Below are positions 1-13,100 of a stretch of 64,000 nucleotides of DNA, in pieces. A program made the translations under genes and the position numbers. This DNA is from Ostrinia nubilalis (lineage: Eukaryota; Arthropoda; Insecta; Lepidoptera; Crambidae). The first letter of the stretch is position 1, and every line of letters starts with the position of its first letter. The stretch is taken from the NCBI RefSeq assembly GCF_963855985.1, contig NC_087092.1:9610001-9674000 (forward strand). Reading direction: 5' to 3'. The notes under the pieces are model-generated. The model did no database searches, was not told the origin of the DNA, and saw only the letters and a list, made by a program, of their open reading frames with translations.

Positions 1-2214
1 AAGTTTGACGAGCGGAATCTCAATCAATTATTTGAAATACATTAATTAATGGGCTAGGCCGTAGACACTGTATAAGAAACTTTAAGCTTACCTCACTCTT
101 CATTTGATTATATTTTAAAAAACACTTGGCAACTTTTTTATCTGCACCTGATTTAACGCGTAATAGGTTTAATCACCTACTACGCATTAATTATTCCTTG
201 ATACAAGTAACTGTGCAAAATATTTGACAGGCAATCAGTAAGTGCGCTTCCTGTCCAAAAAATCTTGGACAACAAGAGCTACCGGCCGAGACAAGCGGCA
301 TTCCGCGAAGGCCGGGCCCACACATTTGGTAATGGTTTGGACTTCCGCGGCTTCTTGCTCGGCCTTCGCAATGAGCAGAGTTCAACGAATTAATTTGGTT
401 AATGAAAACGCTACCGTCCGCACAACGAGCGTCTCAGGCGGAGGGCACAAACCCAGTTTGTCTGCATTAATTACTGAAATATCGCATTTGTCACGCAATT
501 TTATGGAGGTAACGTTGAGATACCGCAGCCTGGGAACTGCGCCGGTCACGCCACCTGCCGCCGGGATTATAATGCTCCTCGGAAATGGATGATGGAGATG
601 TTTTTTAGATTAGGTGCTAATTGAGAGAGCATTTGAACGTGCACAAAAGCTCTTGTTTCGCACAATCTAATTGGCTAATATGCCTTAAAAATATTATAGT
701 ATGATGGTGGCAGTAAAATTTTCTATAGTAAATAATTTATTTGGTAGTAACTTTAATAAGCAAAAAAGTTTTGTGCGTAAGTATTACTAGTTAAACAGGC
801 ATTCAACTCCCGTGTTATTCTACGTGTAACTATATTTTAAATGTTTTCATATTATAACTAATAATGAGCTAGTAACTAACTAGTCGTGATGTGCGCAAGG
901 AAAAGAATTAGTTATTTATTAACAAGCATTTTCATTTTTTTTTTCATAAGTAAATATGCAGTTAATAAGCTTAACGCATTATTAAACGCTGTGGCTCACT
1001 TATTTGTACATATTTAGTGTAGTTGTTGGAAGTTTTTATATGTATAGTCTGTGCCAAGGATTAATAAGCTCCACTCACCTGCGTATTAGCGGGGCTGCGC
1101 GGGCAAATTGCTAGGGCCCTAGCTCGGGGAAATGATATTCCTGGGAAAACAACTTTTTTGCTAACGTGTCTATTACATTTTCTTATTAAAGCATTCTTCC
1201 TGTTGCTGTTTTCTGGATGACTGCCATAAGGAAGGATGTTCTGAAAATAAAATCCCGTCAGTAAAATAATTGTTAGTTAGATAATTAATATAATGCAGTT
1301 AGAGCTATGTACAAGATTAAGAGTAGGTAAACTATACAGAAAGAAGATTGTTTGTACCTTTTGTTTGTACGAGTAAATTTTTGTAATTGCCTAATTTAGC
1401 GATGAATAATTTTGGTCGTTTATCTTATAAACAACACTGGCTACAGGCATATAATTTCTGCACTGAGGATGATATGCAATGGGTTAATAGTACGGCTTAA
1501 TGCGATTACGTCTCCGCGTAATTGAAGGACGATCGTAATGTCAAGCCACATTGACGCTTTTTATTCTTGTTTTTGATAATTTGCGTTTTGAGATGACATC
1601 ATAGCTATTGAAGCATGACGTGTAGCTTGGTTCCGTATGACAATGGTTTTGAGGGGCGAACAAAAGCGATGATCCGCCATTCAAGATTGGAGGTTCCAAA
1701 TAATAAAACCACAATAAACACCGATAGAAATTGACCTACTGCCAAAATTGGACACAAAGTCATCCTTAAAAAACGTATTTTGTAGTTAGTTAAAAATTGG
1801 ACCAAAACTTTTTCCTTATAGCAATACACAGAAAAACATTCCGGATATTTTGATTACTTATAATAAATTAACGTTTTCTCGGTGATTTCGTGGAAGTGCG
1901 TGACGGCATTTCAATAGAGCATGTTTTTTATTTATTATTACATTGATGTTTAACCCTCGTGACGCAGCCGAAACGTGCGGAATACTGGAAGCATGAGTAG
2001 ACCGAACTTGACCACAAGCTTATGATTCCCAGCAACTCTAAACCGATTTACATAGGTAGGTAGCTTAGGATTCAAATCTGTTGAATAAGTTGAACTGATG
2101 AATATAAATAAGGTGACACCGAATCGCATTAAACTTTTAAGCGGAGCATTTGCACGCCGGACGACTGCAAAATTCGTGAGTCCAACGTATCACAGCTCTT
2201 TGTTGCAGCTCACA

Positions 2215-2284
2215 GCCCGATGGCTCAGTGGCACGGTGAATCGCCTTGAGCTCGAAGAGTCCCGGGTTCGATGTCCGATAGGGT
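2215..2284 (+). repeat. degenerate tRNA-like/SINE head
   Basis: TGGCTCAGTGG matches box A and GGTTCGATGTCC matches box B of a pol III promoter, about 35 bases apart. The ends pair only in part (GCCCGAT with ATAGGGT) and the T arm does not fold, so this is a decayed SINE head rather than a tRNA gene. Confidence 0.5.
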
Positions 2285-5200
2285 CAATTCAGAAAACGGT
2301 CTACGTGTGTTGAGAAGATGCCCCAAGCATAAAATCCATTGTCTAATAACTCGTAACACAATGATGTAGCAGCTCCTTTCTTCGAGACCATAACAATAGT
2401 GTGTTGTCTGCGCATAAGTTCCAGCTTTTTGCTCTTTATTCTTATAATCCAGATTAGCGTTACCAAGACTACAAGTCTAATGATTCAATCATTATAATTT
2501 CGTAGATAAGTAAAGACGTATTAAAAGAGTCCCGTTATGAGAATTAATCATGTGTTAGTAAAGTCTGATGTTAAGCCACGTGTGAAATTTTGTTTATAAT
2601 AAAAGCCTTTCCTTTTATTAGAATCTATGTTCCCATTAAAATTAGCTGTATAGCAGCTAATTGAATGTATTTGTTTTTCCAAAGGTTCGCCGGCGGTTCC
2701 GCGTTCCGCTAAGCAAGCGCGAGCGCCGAACGAATCGCGCCAACAGCCGGCGAATCGATTTCGTGCTGGGTGGACTGCGGTGACACCTCTCTGCGCTAAT
2801 CGACTCGAGTAATGTTATATCCACGTGTTGTAATTTATTATTATAACCGCAATATCCCCCTATATGCCCCCACTCTACTGCGCTACTTGTTAAGGACCGA
2901 GCTAGTCTCCTCCAAAATGAGAGAGAATTCTTTAACAGTCCTTCATAACTCTTTTGACCATATTTTATATCATCCCTAAAACCTGAATAACTTCTTGAGT
3001 GTACATTCATATTTCGGTATAAATGTGACAAATCAATAAGTAATTCAAGCGAAACAATATTCATAATCTACATAGAATAAGTTTGGATGCACCATTGACC
3101 ATCATTTGTTATCGCTGAATGTGGTTCTTCAATAAATTGTGAAGTTTATTGTAGTTGCTCCAAAGTGACAAATATAATTTTCCAGTTATTATTTACTGCA
3201 AACCATAAAAGCACACTTATCGGATTACTTATTAATTGTCAGCGGGAAACATTAACATTAAATTCCAATACTTTACTTACCTGCTTTAGTTACACTGGAC
3301 TCAAGTCAGCATGAAAACTTAGTTATTAGCCCAACACGGAATTTGAAAACCATTAATAGCTTTCAGTTTGTTTGAAGATAGGATTAAAAACAACGGTGTA
3401 AGCTCCTAACCTTACCTAATACTTATTAGGTATATGAAAGATAGATAGATAAATTTTTTTTAAAGTTATCAAACCTTCACAGCCACAACTTAAAAGGAAA
3501 AGAACTTCAAGTGCAGTGCAAATCGCGACACTCAAAATGGAGTTAAATCCATAAAAGGATTTTCAACAGGGTCATTGTCCTGTGAATTCATTACCGAGGT
3601 GATCGTCCGTCACTGACCAAATCATTTGCCTCCGGAGCTGTCCTTGGCGGTGGCCACGTCATACCCGCCGATGTAAACAATGCTTAGGAAACCACAACAA
3701 TTACTAGAATTTTCTCAACCTAAAACGTTATTTTAAGGCATCGACCACTATACATTAACACAGATGATCATATAATTTAAAAATGTACGCATACGTATAT
3801 AATTACCGTTCATTAAAATTACGCTTGAATTAAAAACAAACTGTTCCTACTTGTTACTTCTACTTATAATAGGTTGTAGTCCGTCAAATTAATTGATTTT
3901 TAAATTTATTAACAAGCAATTTAGTCCACGACGACATCGCATCGGGGTGTGAACCCACGGGAAAATGAAAATTTAATATGATCGCTTAACCATGCATCTG
4001 ATCGATATAATATAGAGGATGCTCTAATAACCCTCACGCGCTGAGAAAATTATATTCCATTAATATTCCGATATTTCAGATAAACTGGATAATATCTACA
4101 GATATGATCGGGTATTTCCATGTCATTCGTTGCGAAGATACATTTAGTTGTAGGTCTATTTTCAGCAGTTTAGGTATAGGCACACAATAGTACAGTCGGT
4201 TAATACTTTTTTTTCATTAATTCTTTAGATTAAATTATGCGCTTTGCTTTACCAAGCAACTAACTAGTATCAAAGAATTCAAAGTTAAAAAGATTTAAGT
4301 GATTTTTTACGGTTTTTAATTTTATTCCTTATAGTTGATAGAGAACAGATAGATGAATAGATTTATTCTGAAAAATGTTAATTGACGATCTCGACGCACT
4401 ATACTCACGTGTATGATAAATTAAATGCAGGCAAAGCTTTAGCCATTCTTTCCCGCAGGCTAGCTGAGGCTTGCTTATACAGTTCAGTGTTTTCATAGCA
4501 TGTTCAACACTTATGTTCTGTTGGGACTTTTATGTGCAATCGCGTATCCTGGCTCGGGAAGTACCGTAAGGACCGACGGGTCGTTGCCTCATGAAGATGT
4601 CAGGTGGACTATAAAATGTATTTTATCAGCAGGCCGATAAAGACAGCAATAGGCTGGCCAAAGGTGATGAAAAGATCAATCACGAGCTTGAGCTCACATT
4701 CCTTCAGGCATGTATGCGCTTACCGCTACCTCGCACTAGGTAATGTTAGGTTCTTGCCCTAAGCAAAACTTACAGCTACTAGTTATATGCTGAAACATAA
4801 CTTTATAATGTGTACTTATCTGTTATGTATTTATTCCTGTATTCCAGTTTGTACCGTGGGATGTGAATGAGGGCCTGGCACTCATGAAAGTTGTTGCTGA
4901 CCATTACATTCTTCATACTCGATCAAGCCTGCGTGTTTGAGGTATCAGATTTTTTCCTAAACTAATAAAGGCCTAGTCTATATTTACAATACCTATTATA
5001 AAAGCACACTAAGTTAAAATAAAAACTGTAATCACTAAAAGCCAAGTAAATCCACCAATAATCGAAAAACACTTTCCCACCGTATTTCAGGGTCTTTAAA
5101 CCTTCCTCATTATATTTTTACTACTTTGAAAATTTATTGTAACTGTCAAAGGTGCGCTTCCCTCGACATGTGCGAGTAATTATCTTTTAAGTTTACTGGT

Positions 5201-6054
5201 GAATAGAAAATCTGTGAACAATATACTCAGAGCGGGGAGCGCCGGGGGAAACGTTAGCGAGTGCACGACCACTGAGACCAGGGAAGCGCCTGTTCTGTAC
5301 TCGATTGTATTGACTACCCTTCAGTCGAAATCTATGAAAAATAACTGCTTGTCACTGTTGTTGATGTGACGCTCGTAACACCACAGTATCAAAACAGTTA
5401 AAATTATATGATAGGCTGAAAATTATAATTAATTTGGCGTAACATTCAAGAAAGATGTTTTAGTTAAAATAGCTATGTAAATCTCCGAAACTTACAAAAT
5501 AAGTTGGTCAACGCCGGGGGTGCCCTCGGAAATTTTTTAAGTTAACGCCCAAAAATCGTTTCAAAAGACCTAAAAACGGAAGTTATTTCACAAGGACTGT
5601 TTTCGCAGTAACAGTTCGGCACTCTTTAACTGCACACTCGATTAATTTTGATTTCGAGAACGAGCGAGTCTCATCCCATCCCTATTTCTAGTAATCCGCT
5701 CGTTCAGTCCTCGGGAGGTGATTTACGGTGCGCACGGGCCGACCCATTGCCGCGTCACAATCAATAACCGCTGCCCGGGCCCGGACTGATTCATACCGCC
5801 TGGAGACCCATCACACAAGCTTAGCTGGGTGCTCGGGAGACAGCATATTTGCTTAGATAACACAATCGATTTGTCTTGCTGGTGCTTAGTGCCGTACTTG
5901 TCCAGTTGCCTAGGTTACAAACGATAACTACGTATACATATTTCAGGAACATTCAACATGATACAAAATTTAAACACTTCATAGAAGTCTGACCAATGAC
6001 TTCCGGTTCTTTTTACCAAAAAGAACATAATTAAATAAGAAAGAACCTTCATAT

Positions 6055-6080
6055 AAAGTACAAAGTACAAAGTACAAAGG
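6055..6080 (+). repeat. 7-bp tandem repeat (AAAGTAC)
   Basis: More than three units of AAAGTAC in a row, followed by GGTAGGTAGGTAC. Confidence 0.9.
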
Positions 6081-6878
6081 TAGGTAGGTACATTACGGTA
6101 GCACAAGAAAACTTGAGGAAAGAAATACTTAGTGAACTGAACAGTACCACTGGTACCACCCTGTCGCAATTGCGATGCCTATTGCAACGGGACCCACTCA
6201 GTATTTGTCGTGACCAACGGTGACGAAGGCCTATAATGAAAACTTTAGTTATTTTACTGGAAATAAAAAGATGTTGTAATTGGTATTGAAAAACTTATTT
6301 TCTTAATTTGTAAGAAACACAAATATGATTAAATAATAGATAGAAGAAGCCTTACTGTACAAGATTTTCTTTACTTTGACAGGTATTGATTGATTCAAGC
6401 ACATTAGCCAATATTAAAAGCAAAAAAGTTTCTACTTTTACTTTGGAGTCTGTAACTTTCCGTGCTCCATTATACGAGTATTTTGTGCTCGGTCGGTTAG
6501 GTAGGTACATAAACTGACAAGTATGTAATATAAATACCTAATAATATTAGGTATAGGAATTCTTCAATTGATGGCTTCGGGGCGTCACAGGTGTAACCTC
6601 CAGTCATCCTCAAAGCCCCGCCGTTAAGGTAAATGGAAAAGTTCGAGATTTCAGCTCAAAATTTTAACCTGAGCCTACACAGGTACCATAACAAACTATA
6701 AATTAAATGTTATCTTTCTTTGCGGTTAGAAATAAGAGAATATAAACTTATGAATCATTGTTAAAAAAAAGTGTGTTGGTGGAAAAAAGCATTAGGTACC
6801 TATTAATAATTCCAGAAGCAGTAGTCATCAATGATTATAATAATAAGTATGACGTTATTATTTTGGTGTTCATTTATT

Positions 6879-6897
6879 CATCATCATCATCATCATT
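6879..6897 (+). repeat. (CAT)6 microsatellite
   Basis: Six uninterrupted CAT units. It lies in AT-rich DNA with no gene. Confidence 0.9.
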
Positions 6898-7079
6898 TCT
6901 TGATCTCCCAATGACTTCCACATCGCACATTTCATTCATTTATTATTTCAACCATAACATCGATTTTCTTGTCCCGAAATAAGTAGAGTGACTATTTTGC
7001 CTAAGTACTATACGAGTAGGTACTACTAATAATACTAATATTTTACACGTAAGGGTTCAGGCCCTCAACTGGTTCGTTT

Positions 7080-7180
7080 TAGCCAAATTACGTCCACTGC
7101 TGGACAAAGGCCTCCCCCAAGGCTTTTCACAATGAACTGTCCTGCGATGCCCGCATCCAGGTTCTTCCCCCGAGGTTGAT
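7080..7180 (-). mobile_element. RTE-like retrotransposon 3' scrap
   Basis: GTCCACTGCTGGACAAAGGC, then CTCCCCCAAGG and CCCGCATCCAGG, parallel the 63,700 fragment and the usual 3' end of moth RTE-like elements (reverse complement encodes a frame like SLGEAFVQQW). Only about 100 bp remain. Confidence 0.5.
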
Positions 7181-10100
7181 TCCTCAACTGGTAACTGACC
7201 CTAAATAAAAGATACATTATTATTTTCTGGGACACATCACAATTAATTTACAGAGATATAAAGTATGACAAAGTCTCTACTATGAAATCAAGCTTAAGAG
7301 TTCAACTTTAAAATCACTCGTCCGCGGAGGCGTTCGCCTTTGTGATAGCCATCTTATTCCAGCGCCATCACCAACATCGAGAATGCACTCGCCATTTAGG
7401 TAGCACCCGCGCGAATTATTATCCCGCGGATTTAATCTTCCAACTATTGTACAAGTCACATTTTACGACGCCCTTTCAAAAAGAATAAGCGCATTTTCCA
7501 TTGCAATGTCTGTTCCAGGATTATTTATATTTGACTTTATATTTCTACAGTCGTATTAGTAAAGTAAAAAGAAATTATCTAACAACTTTATGATTTCCCA
7601 CGTGCTGCTTACAGATTTGTAGTTTCATGAAAAACAATAAAGTCAATTTTACCTGTTACAAGAAGAATATATCGTGAACGAGTAGAATGTTTTAAGCCAA
7701 TAGAAATTAATCAAGAATTTTCAGTCTTATCTAAACCAATTTCCTGTCCACTACGCCGTAGAACTTGTTTTCCCAGGAGCGTCAGTGCTAGTGAACCATC
7801 TTTTTTGGGCATTTAATCAAACTATGCAATGTTTATCCATCCATACTTACATTTCGCAAAAAATATGCTAATGACATGCAAATATTTTATCCTATGTCCT
7901 CGGCAGGTACACAAACTGAGGCGACAGAAAGGCGACATCCACTCCAACACTAACGGTACATAATACAAGCACACACCTACTATAGGCCAAATCGTGAAGG
8001 TAATTGTATTCTCTAGTCTAATTTAGGCTGATAAACACTCTAGGTGTTGTCAAAATAAGCATAATAACATTGGAAAACACCGTTATATACGAATATATAG
8101 ACATACTTGTACATACGTCTCTAAATTTACACTGCAAAAATGACAATCACGTAACTGCACATCTAAAAAGTGCATTTACAGCAATATCTATTCCATTTAG
8201 CTAACTCTACCGACTGATTCAACACTTGCTACACTTCCTTATTTAGTTTCAACAACGGAAGACCCAAGACGAAAAGTACAGTTAAAGAATTAGGCACTTA
8301 CAAGAATTCCTATTTACCCTCAATTGGTATTTGCGCAGACGCGTCAGGAGTGCGAGTGTATGGGTGCCTCCTACACATGTACGGTGGAGAACGGAGGTTT
8401 GTCTCAGCGCCCGCGACGCGTATTTGTCTTAACACAATACCTGTCAATAGCTATCCCAAGTTCATTGGCACTCCAGCTTTGGCGCAGGCGCAGCCATCGC
8501 ATAGATTTGTGCAGTGGTCAAGCGCACCTCCGTACACCAGTACCCACCAAACTGGTACTAACGAGCCTCGTAACATGATCTTTGGTATGCCATTAGTGTG
8601 TTGACAGGTTAAATATTAAATAATTGTGCTTAATAAGAGCTTTACAACGTTTAAGTTAGTTAAACGTTTAATTTAGACTCGAAGGCAGCTTCTACGATTC
8701 ATGATATCATTACAATGGCAAATATCGTAAACGTGTAGGGAGTTTTGTTTGGTAACGCAAAACATACTAATGGTCTATCCCATGCTTCTTTAAGCTTCCT
8801 TCCCATTAGCGAGTTGAGTATACTTATACCGATGTTATAACTCGACCGTTTTACAGAAACCTTGAATGAGAGGTTTAGTCCAGAATTATTTTACAATATA
8901 TTTCTGTTCTTTATTAATTTACTATCTTATGGGCCTGCCTACGCCCGCGGCTCAGCTAGCAAGGATTCCGGTACATGAAAAAAGACTATCGCGCAGTAGG
9001 TAGGTTATTCTTAAGATAAAACATTTGATAGGATGAGTAATCCTTTATATTGCCAATAAATATAAAACATGCTAGGCTAGTATAAATAGAAATCAACATG
9101 TTCTATGGGTATAACAACTTTAGAAAATGAATTTTCCATTACAGAGATTACCAACCCCCCGCAGTCATGCATTACCTAACATTGAATATACATTTTAAAT
9201 CCACTTAACTCTCTGTATTATGTAGATTATTGTAGATAATTATGGTAGGTATAGTATAGTAGCATTAGAAAAATCTAGCGTTATAAAAGTTTTTGTACCT
9301 GTGTAGCTGCCATGCAATGGTCATTAGAACCTCCCGCACCTAGAGACACACAGCTAAAGATGTGCATTTCGTAACAACGTTTTAACTCTATCTGAAACTG
9401 CTCCGCTGTCACCGCATGTCAATACAATTTGAAAGTTAGTGTTAAATAAAACGGTGTTCAATATTTTGTAACAAAACAAGGAACACAAAGGGCGTTACAC
9501 TCCGCGTGCAAACATGGGACCGATAGGCCGGCCGCGCGCGACACGTGTCTCGCTCGCACTCTCCCGCCGATCATCAAATTATCACCATTCACCACACAAA
9601 AGAATAGAAAAAGGTGCTAACAGAGACAATCACACGCGCAAACGTTACAAAATTGATAGTGCAATGATATTTCGAGCACTTCTTTTTAGAATGCGAATTG
9701 TGAGTCACCGACGCACGCCTCGAGTGCCAAACAAACACCCGTCACCTTTTGTCCTAATAACCACGGTACTAATGAAAGCATATACATAAGTCAACATAAC
9801 GGTAATTACTGCGTAAGGAACCATGGTTTCACACGTACTTAACAGAGGAGTCGATGACAGATATAGCCTCTAGCCTTCCCACCACGGCTATTTGTACCTA
9901 ATATAATTTTATATAAGATACGTCGTCCGAACTCATTAAAATAACAAATTTATGGCCAGGGAAATTGCAAGTCGTGATTAGCCCTTTGTAATTTGAAGTC
10001 GTCGGACTGCTCGCGACTGGAAATGTTTAATAGTCTGCTTTTTATTTAGATGCACAAAGTGGCGTTAAATTAAATAAAATAGCAGTGTTTCGCTGCAATA

Positions 10101-11025
10101 AAACGAATATATCTATTCAACTGCTATCATTAGAATGCAAGCATTTTTCTGTGCGGTAAGTGGTATGTTAATTCACCGTTGCCCATATATGAAAATAATG
10201 ATAAAGTGTCAGCTAGAATATTAATGAAGATTGGTCATATTACTGCATTTTTATTATAACTGTTATCATACCATCATCACACCGTTTGAGTGAAATATGT
10301 ATAACTCAATCTATATGATTGCGTATAAATTAAATAACTAGTTCACAGCAGAGGCCTGTTTTGTGCAGTTTTGGATCTAGATTTACATCTTTAATAAATG
10401 AAATTCACCCCGTTCATGTAATAAATGCCTCGAAGACTTTAATCTTCGATGAGTTTAAAATAATTGGCAGTGTAATAAACTTGCAAACCGCGAATTCATA
10501 TTATAACATAATATGGATAAAGGATTGTGAGGAAAATAAGCACGCCGCAGCCATTAAACAGCCTTTAGATGGATAAGCGTCATTTGCTATTCTTAAACTA
10601 ATTAGTTAGGAGAATTTCAGTATTATCGCTCCTAACAGCTGAGTCACTATAGCGTCCAGATTATTTCATTTATAAGAAATCGACCTCAGTGAACCCGGGT
10701 CGGAACCAAACAAAAAAATGGAAAAACTTGAGCAAAATGTATACTGACTCACTCACAAAATACGTCTTTGTTTATTCGACCATGGCGAGGTGAAACAACC
10801 ACAAGTTAAGGTTCGGTAGGAAATGAGGGTCTGTTAAATTTCAAACAAACTTTGCTGGAATTTTTCCTTTGCGGCCACAAATAGTACTTAAAACGTCATT
10901 TTAGGAAGTTGTTTTTGTTTTTAGTGATATCTCTATAAAATAAGGTCTTATACATCAAAGTCCTTAGAGATTAAATGCTCGGTAACATGGAATATTGAAA
11001 TGTTAATAATGATAGTCCATTTTAA

Positions 11026-11100
11026 CCGACTTCAAAAAAGGAGGATTCTTCAAAAGGGGAGGTTATCGATTGGACTGTATGTATTTTTTTCTTTCTATTT
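11026..11100. repeat. interspersed repeat (TTAACCGACTTCAAAAAAGG)
   Basis: TTAACCGACTTCAAAAAAGG followed by AGGATTC, GGAGGTTATCGATTGGAC and TGTATGTATTTTTTT is a phrase repeated many times in moth genomes, usually near the end of retroelement copies. Family not determined. Confidence 0.5.
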
Positions 11101-11752
11101 CATTTGTTTGAATTTTCGAGAAGAATCAACGCCAGAATAACTTTATACCTTTAAAAAATTATGTAGCTATAAGTTTATGTATACCAATGTCTATTATGGA
11201 ATCACTATAAGTCAAAAACTAAGTACAAGTATATATAAAAGCTTCCCTTTTAACTATGTTAAAATAAGTTTTTTAGTTTATCATATAACTAAGTGATAAC
11301 TACCTATTGCTAATCTGATAAGTATACAAAATGAGACTTAATCAGATCATTTTACATACTTTACAATAACATAGTCAGTCATAATTACATTGCAATTAGA
11401 TTACAATGTCATGAACAAGTTCTGCGATCGTGGGGTACAGATAGGTGTCATGATTATGCCCAGAGTGTATATGTACTATAAGTGGATCCATTAAACTGTC
11501 ATCAAATATTAAAGGTAGAATCTAAAATATTTATTACTCATATATGCAGTCACTAAGTAGATAAATAGGTAGGTACATACATCTGGCAAATAATAATGTT
11601 ATTATTATTGCGTTTTATGTTATTTAAAATAAGAAATTGATCCTTATAATAAATAATAAATAATCTTTGGACAATTTCACACAGCGCCAGCTAGCCCCAA
11701 AGTAAGCAACTTAATGCATGGGTGCTAGCTTAACGGATATACTACTTATATA

Positions 11753-11908
11753 CTTTTTTTTTTTAAATACATACATATTATACATAGTCACACCCAGACC
11801 CGTCACAGAAATTAAAATTCATCATTTCAATTTCTGCCCGGCCGGGAATCGAACCCGGGACCTCTCGGCATAGTAGTCCGTTCTGAACCACTACACCAAA
11901 CGGCCGAC
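11753..11908 (-). mobile_element. tRNA-derived SINE (moth type)
   Basis: On the minus strand the head reads GGCCGTTTGGTGTAGTGG (box A) and GGTCCCGGGTTCGATTCC (box B), with acceptor-like CGGCCGGGC. A body (AAATTTCTGTGACGGGTCTG as written approximately: CTGTGACGGGTCTGGGTGTG) and a short A-rich tail follow. The pol III boxes are well kept, so it may be young. It is not a functional tRNA because it runs on into the SINE body. Confidence 0.85.
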
Positions 11909-12110
11909 AAATTCCTTATGATCTCCCTTATGATCTGACTGATCCTAAGATTATCTAAATGCACAATTCATAATAATTAAATATTACAAGATCAAGTCAA
12001 ATTAACTTAAGTATATAAAATAAAATTAAAACTGTAACTAATTAATTATTTATTCTTATGATTAGTAATTGCATCTCTTATCGTGGTTATCAAACATTCA
12101 ATCTACATAT

Positions 12111-12868
12111 TTAATGATAGATCGCCCGGTGCTTTGTCCTGCTGGAAGCTCTTCTGGAAGGACTGGTCTTTTGTTCTAAACGTCCTGCCAGAAGATTATC
12201 GCAAGTCCTGCCCGCAGTACGCAATTTGTACGTGTTTGCTTGCTGGTCCTTCCAGCAGTACGGTGACCTTCAAATTTGAACTCATCCTCACCAGAAGTAG
12301 TAAACACTTGGTTAGTGTTTATTAAATAAAAAGTCATGTCGTAGAATCATTTTGTTTAACCAGTATTTTACTTTTCTTAATATATTATAAACTTGTTTAT
12401 CTTCTTTCAACTTAACTAATAGGAACTATAATAAGGAACTTTAAATTAATTACTTTGGTACGTCACTTTGTATTAGAAATTACACCTATCACTTACAAAT
12501 ACACTACAAATTAAAAACAAAAACAAGAAATAAATTATAAATGTTTGATTAGGCTGGAATACTTCACATTCATTATAATATTATCGCCAAAATGTTGCCG
12601 ACTCCACGCCCGGCGCGTCAAAATGTCTCACGCGAGCGCGAACGCGCTGCCCCCGTGTATACTCGTGCGCCATCGGGCTCCGACTAACGGTTAGTCGCGT
12701 TTTTCGATCTTGGGCACTATTGGGTGAAAGAGAGAGAAACACTCTATTTTTTCGTGTAAATTTGAAATTTGTACAATGTATACTTACGAAACTGTGATCT
12801 TTTAATTTTGCGTCCTACCGGAAGTACTTTAAGTCCTGCTGGCAGGACTCCGGGCGATCTATCATTAA
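12111..12868. mobile_element. 758-bp TIR element flanked by TTAA
   Basis: TTAA plus TGATAGATCGCCCGG at the left, and CCGGGCGATCTATCA plus TTAA at the right: a perfect 15-bp TIR with a TTAA target site, as used by piggyBac- and Kolobok-type transposases. Subterminal motifs of the form GTCCTGC(T/C)GGAAG recur (about 12,138, 12,180, 12,208, 12,246 and 12,833). There is a GC-rich block at 12,595-12,700. No transposase frame, so non-autonomous. Confidence 0.85.
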
Positions 12869-12924
12869 TTTTTAATTTCACTCAAACGTCGGCCGCCATA
12901 AGAAAATCAATAATGCAAGGTGTT

Positions 12925-13100
12925 CAGTGGGCTGAGTGTGAGTTTACATCAAACGTCGTCACTAGTGAGTAATGACATTATATGTATGACGGATTGTACA
13001 GCGCCCCTAGCGGAAACTTTCAAGAACTAAAATTTTCATTAATTTTTTAACGCGCTCACTAGTGAGGACGTTTAATGTAAACTTCCACTAAGCCCCCAGT
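12925..13100. mobile_element. 176-bp MITE with GTTTACATCAAACGTC arms
   Basis: The left arm (AGTTTACATCAAACGTCGTC then ACTAGTGAG) pairs with the right arm (CTCACTAGTGAGGACGTTTA then ATGTAAACTT). The centre holds CAGCGCCCCTAGCGGAAAC and AACTAAAATTTTCATTAA. A well-known type of moth MITE. Confidence 0.8.

Larger units (their letters stand above)
1..11025. other. non-coding AT-rich DNA, no gene recognised
   Basis: Apart from the tRNA-like piece at 2,215, the RTE scrap at 7,080 and two simple repeats, I see no gene. Open frames here are short (up to 135 codons at 2,657-3,064), lack family motifs and splice context, and look like chance. GC-richer blocks at 240-600, 2,680-2,800, 5,690-5,830, 8,320-8,600 and 9,500-9,560 could be old repeats or regulatory DNA. 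Confidence 0.6.

Noticed and set aside
242..592. 116-codon plus-strand frame and a 48-codon minus-strand frame in a GC-rich patch
   Set aside because: The minus frame (AEQEAAEVQTITKCVGPAFA and onward) looks slightly coding-like but has no usable donor and no family match; the plus frame has no recognisable features.
2215..2284. Functional tRNA gene
   Set aside because: Pol III boxes are present but the acceptor and T arms do not pair properly; better as a SINE remnant.
2657..3064. 135-codon minus-strand frame, the longest in the first 40 kb
   Set aside because: Mixed composition, no motif, runs through AT-rich and GC-rich DNA alike; chance is the simplest explanation.
11838..11908. Functional tRNA gene on the minus strand
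   Set aside because: The tRNA-like part runs directly into a SINE body and A-rich tail typical of a moth SINE.
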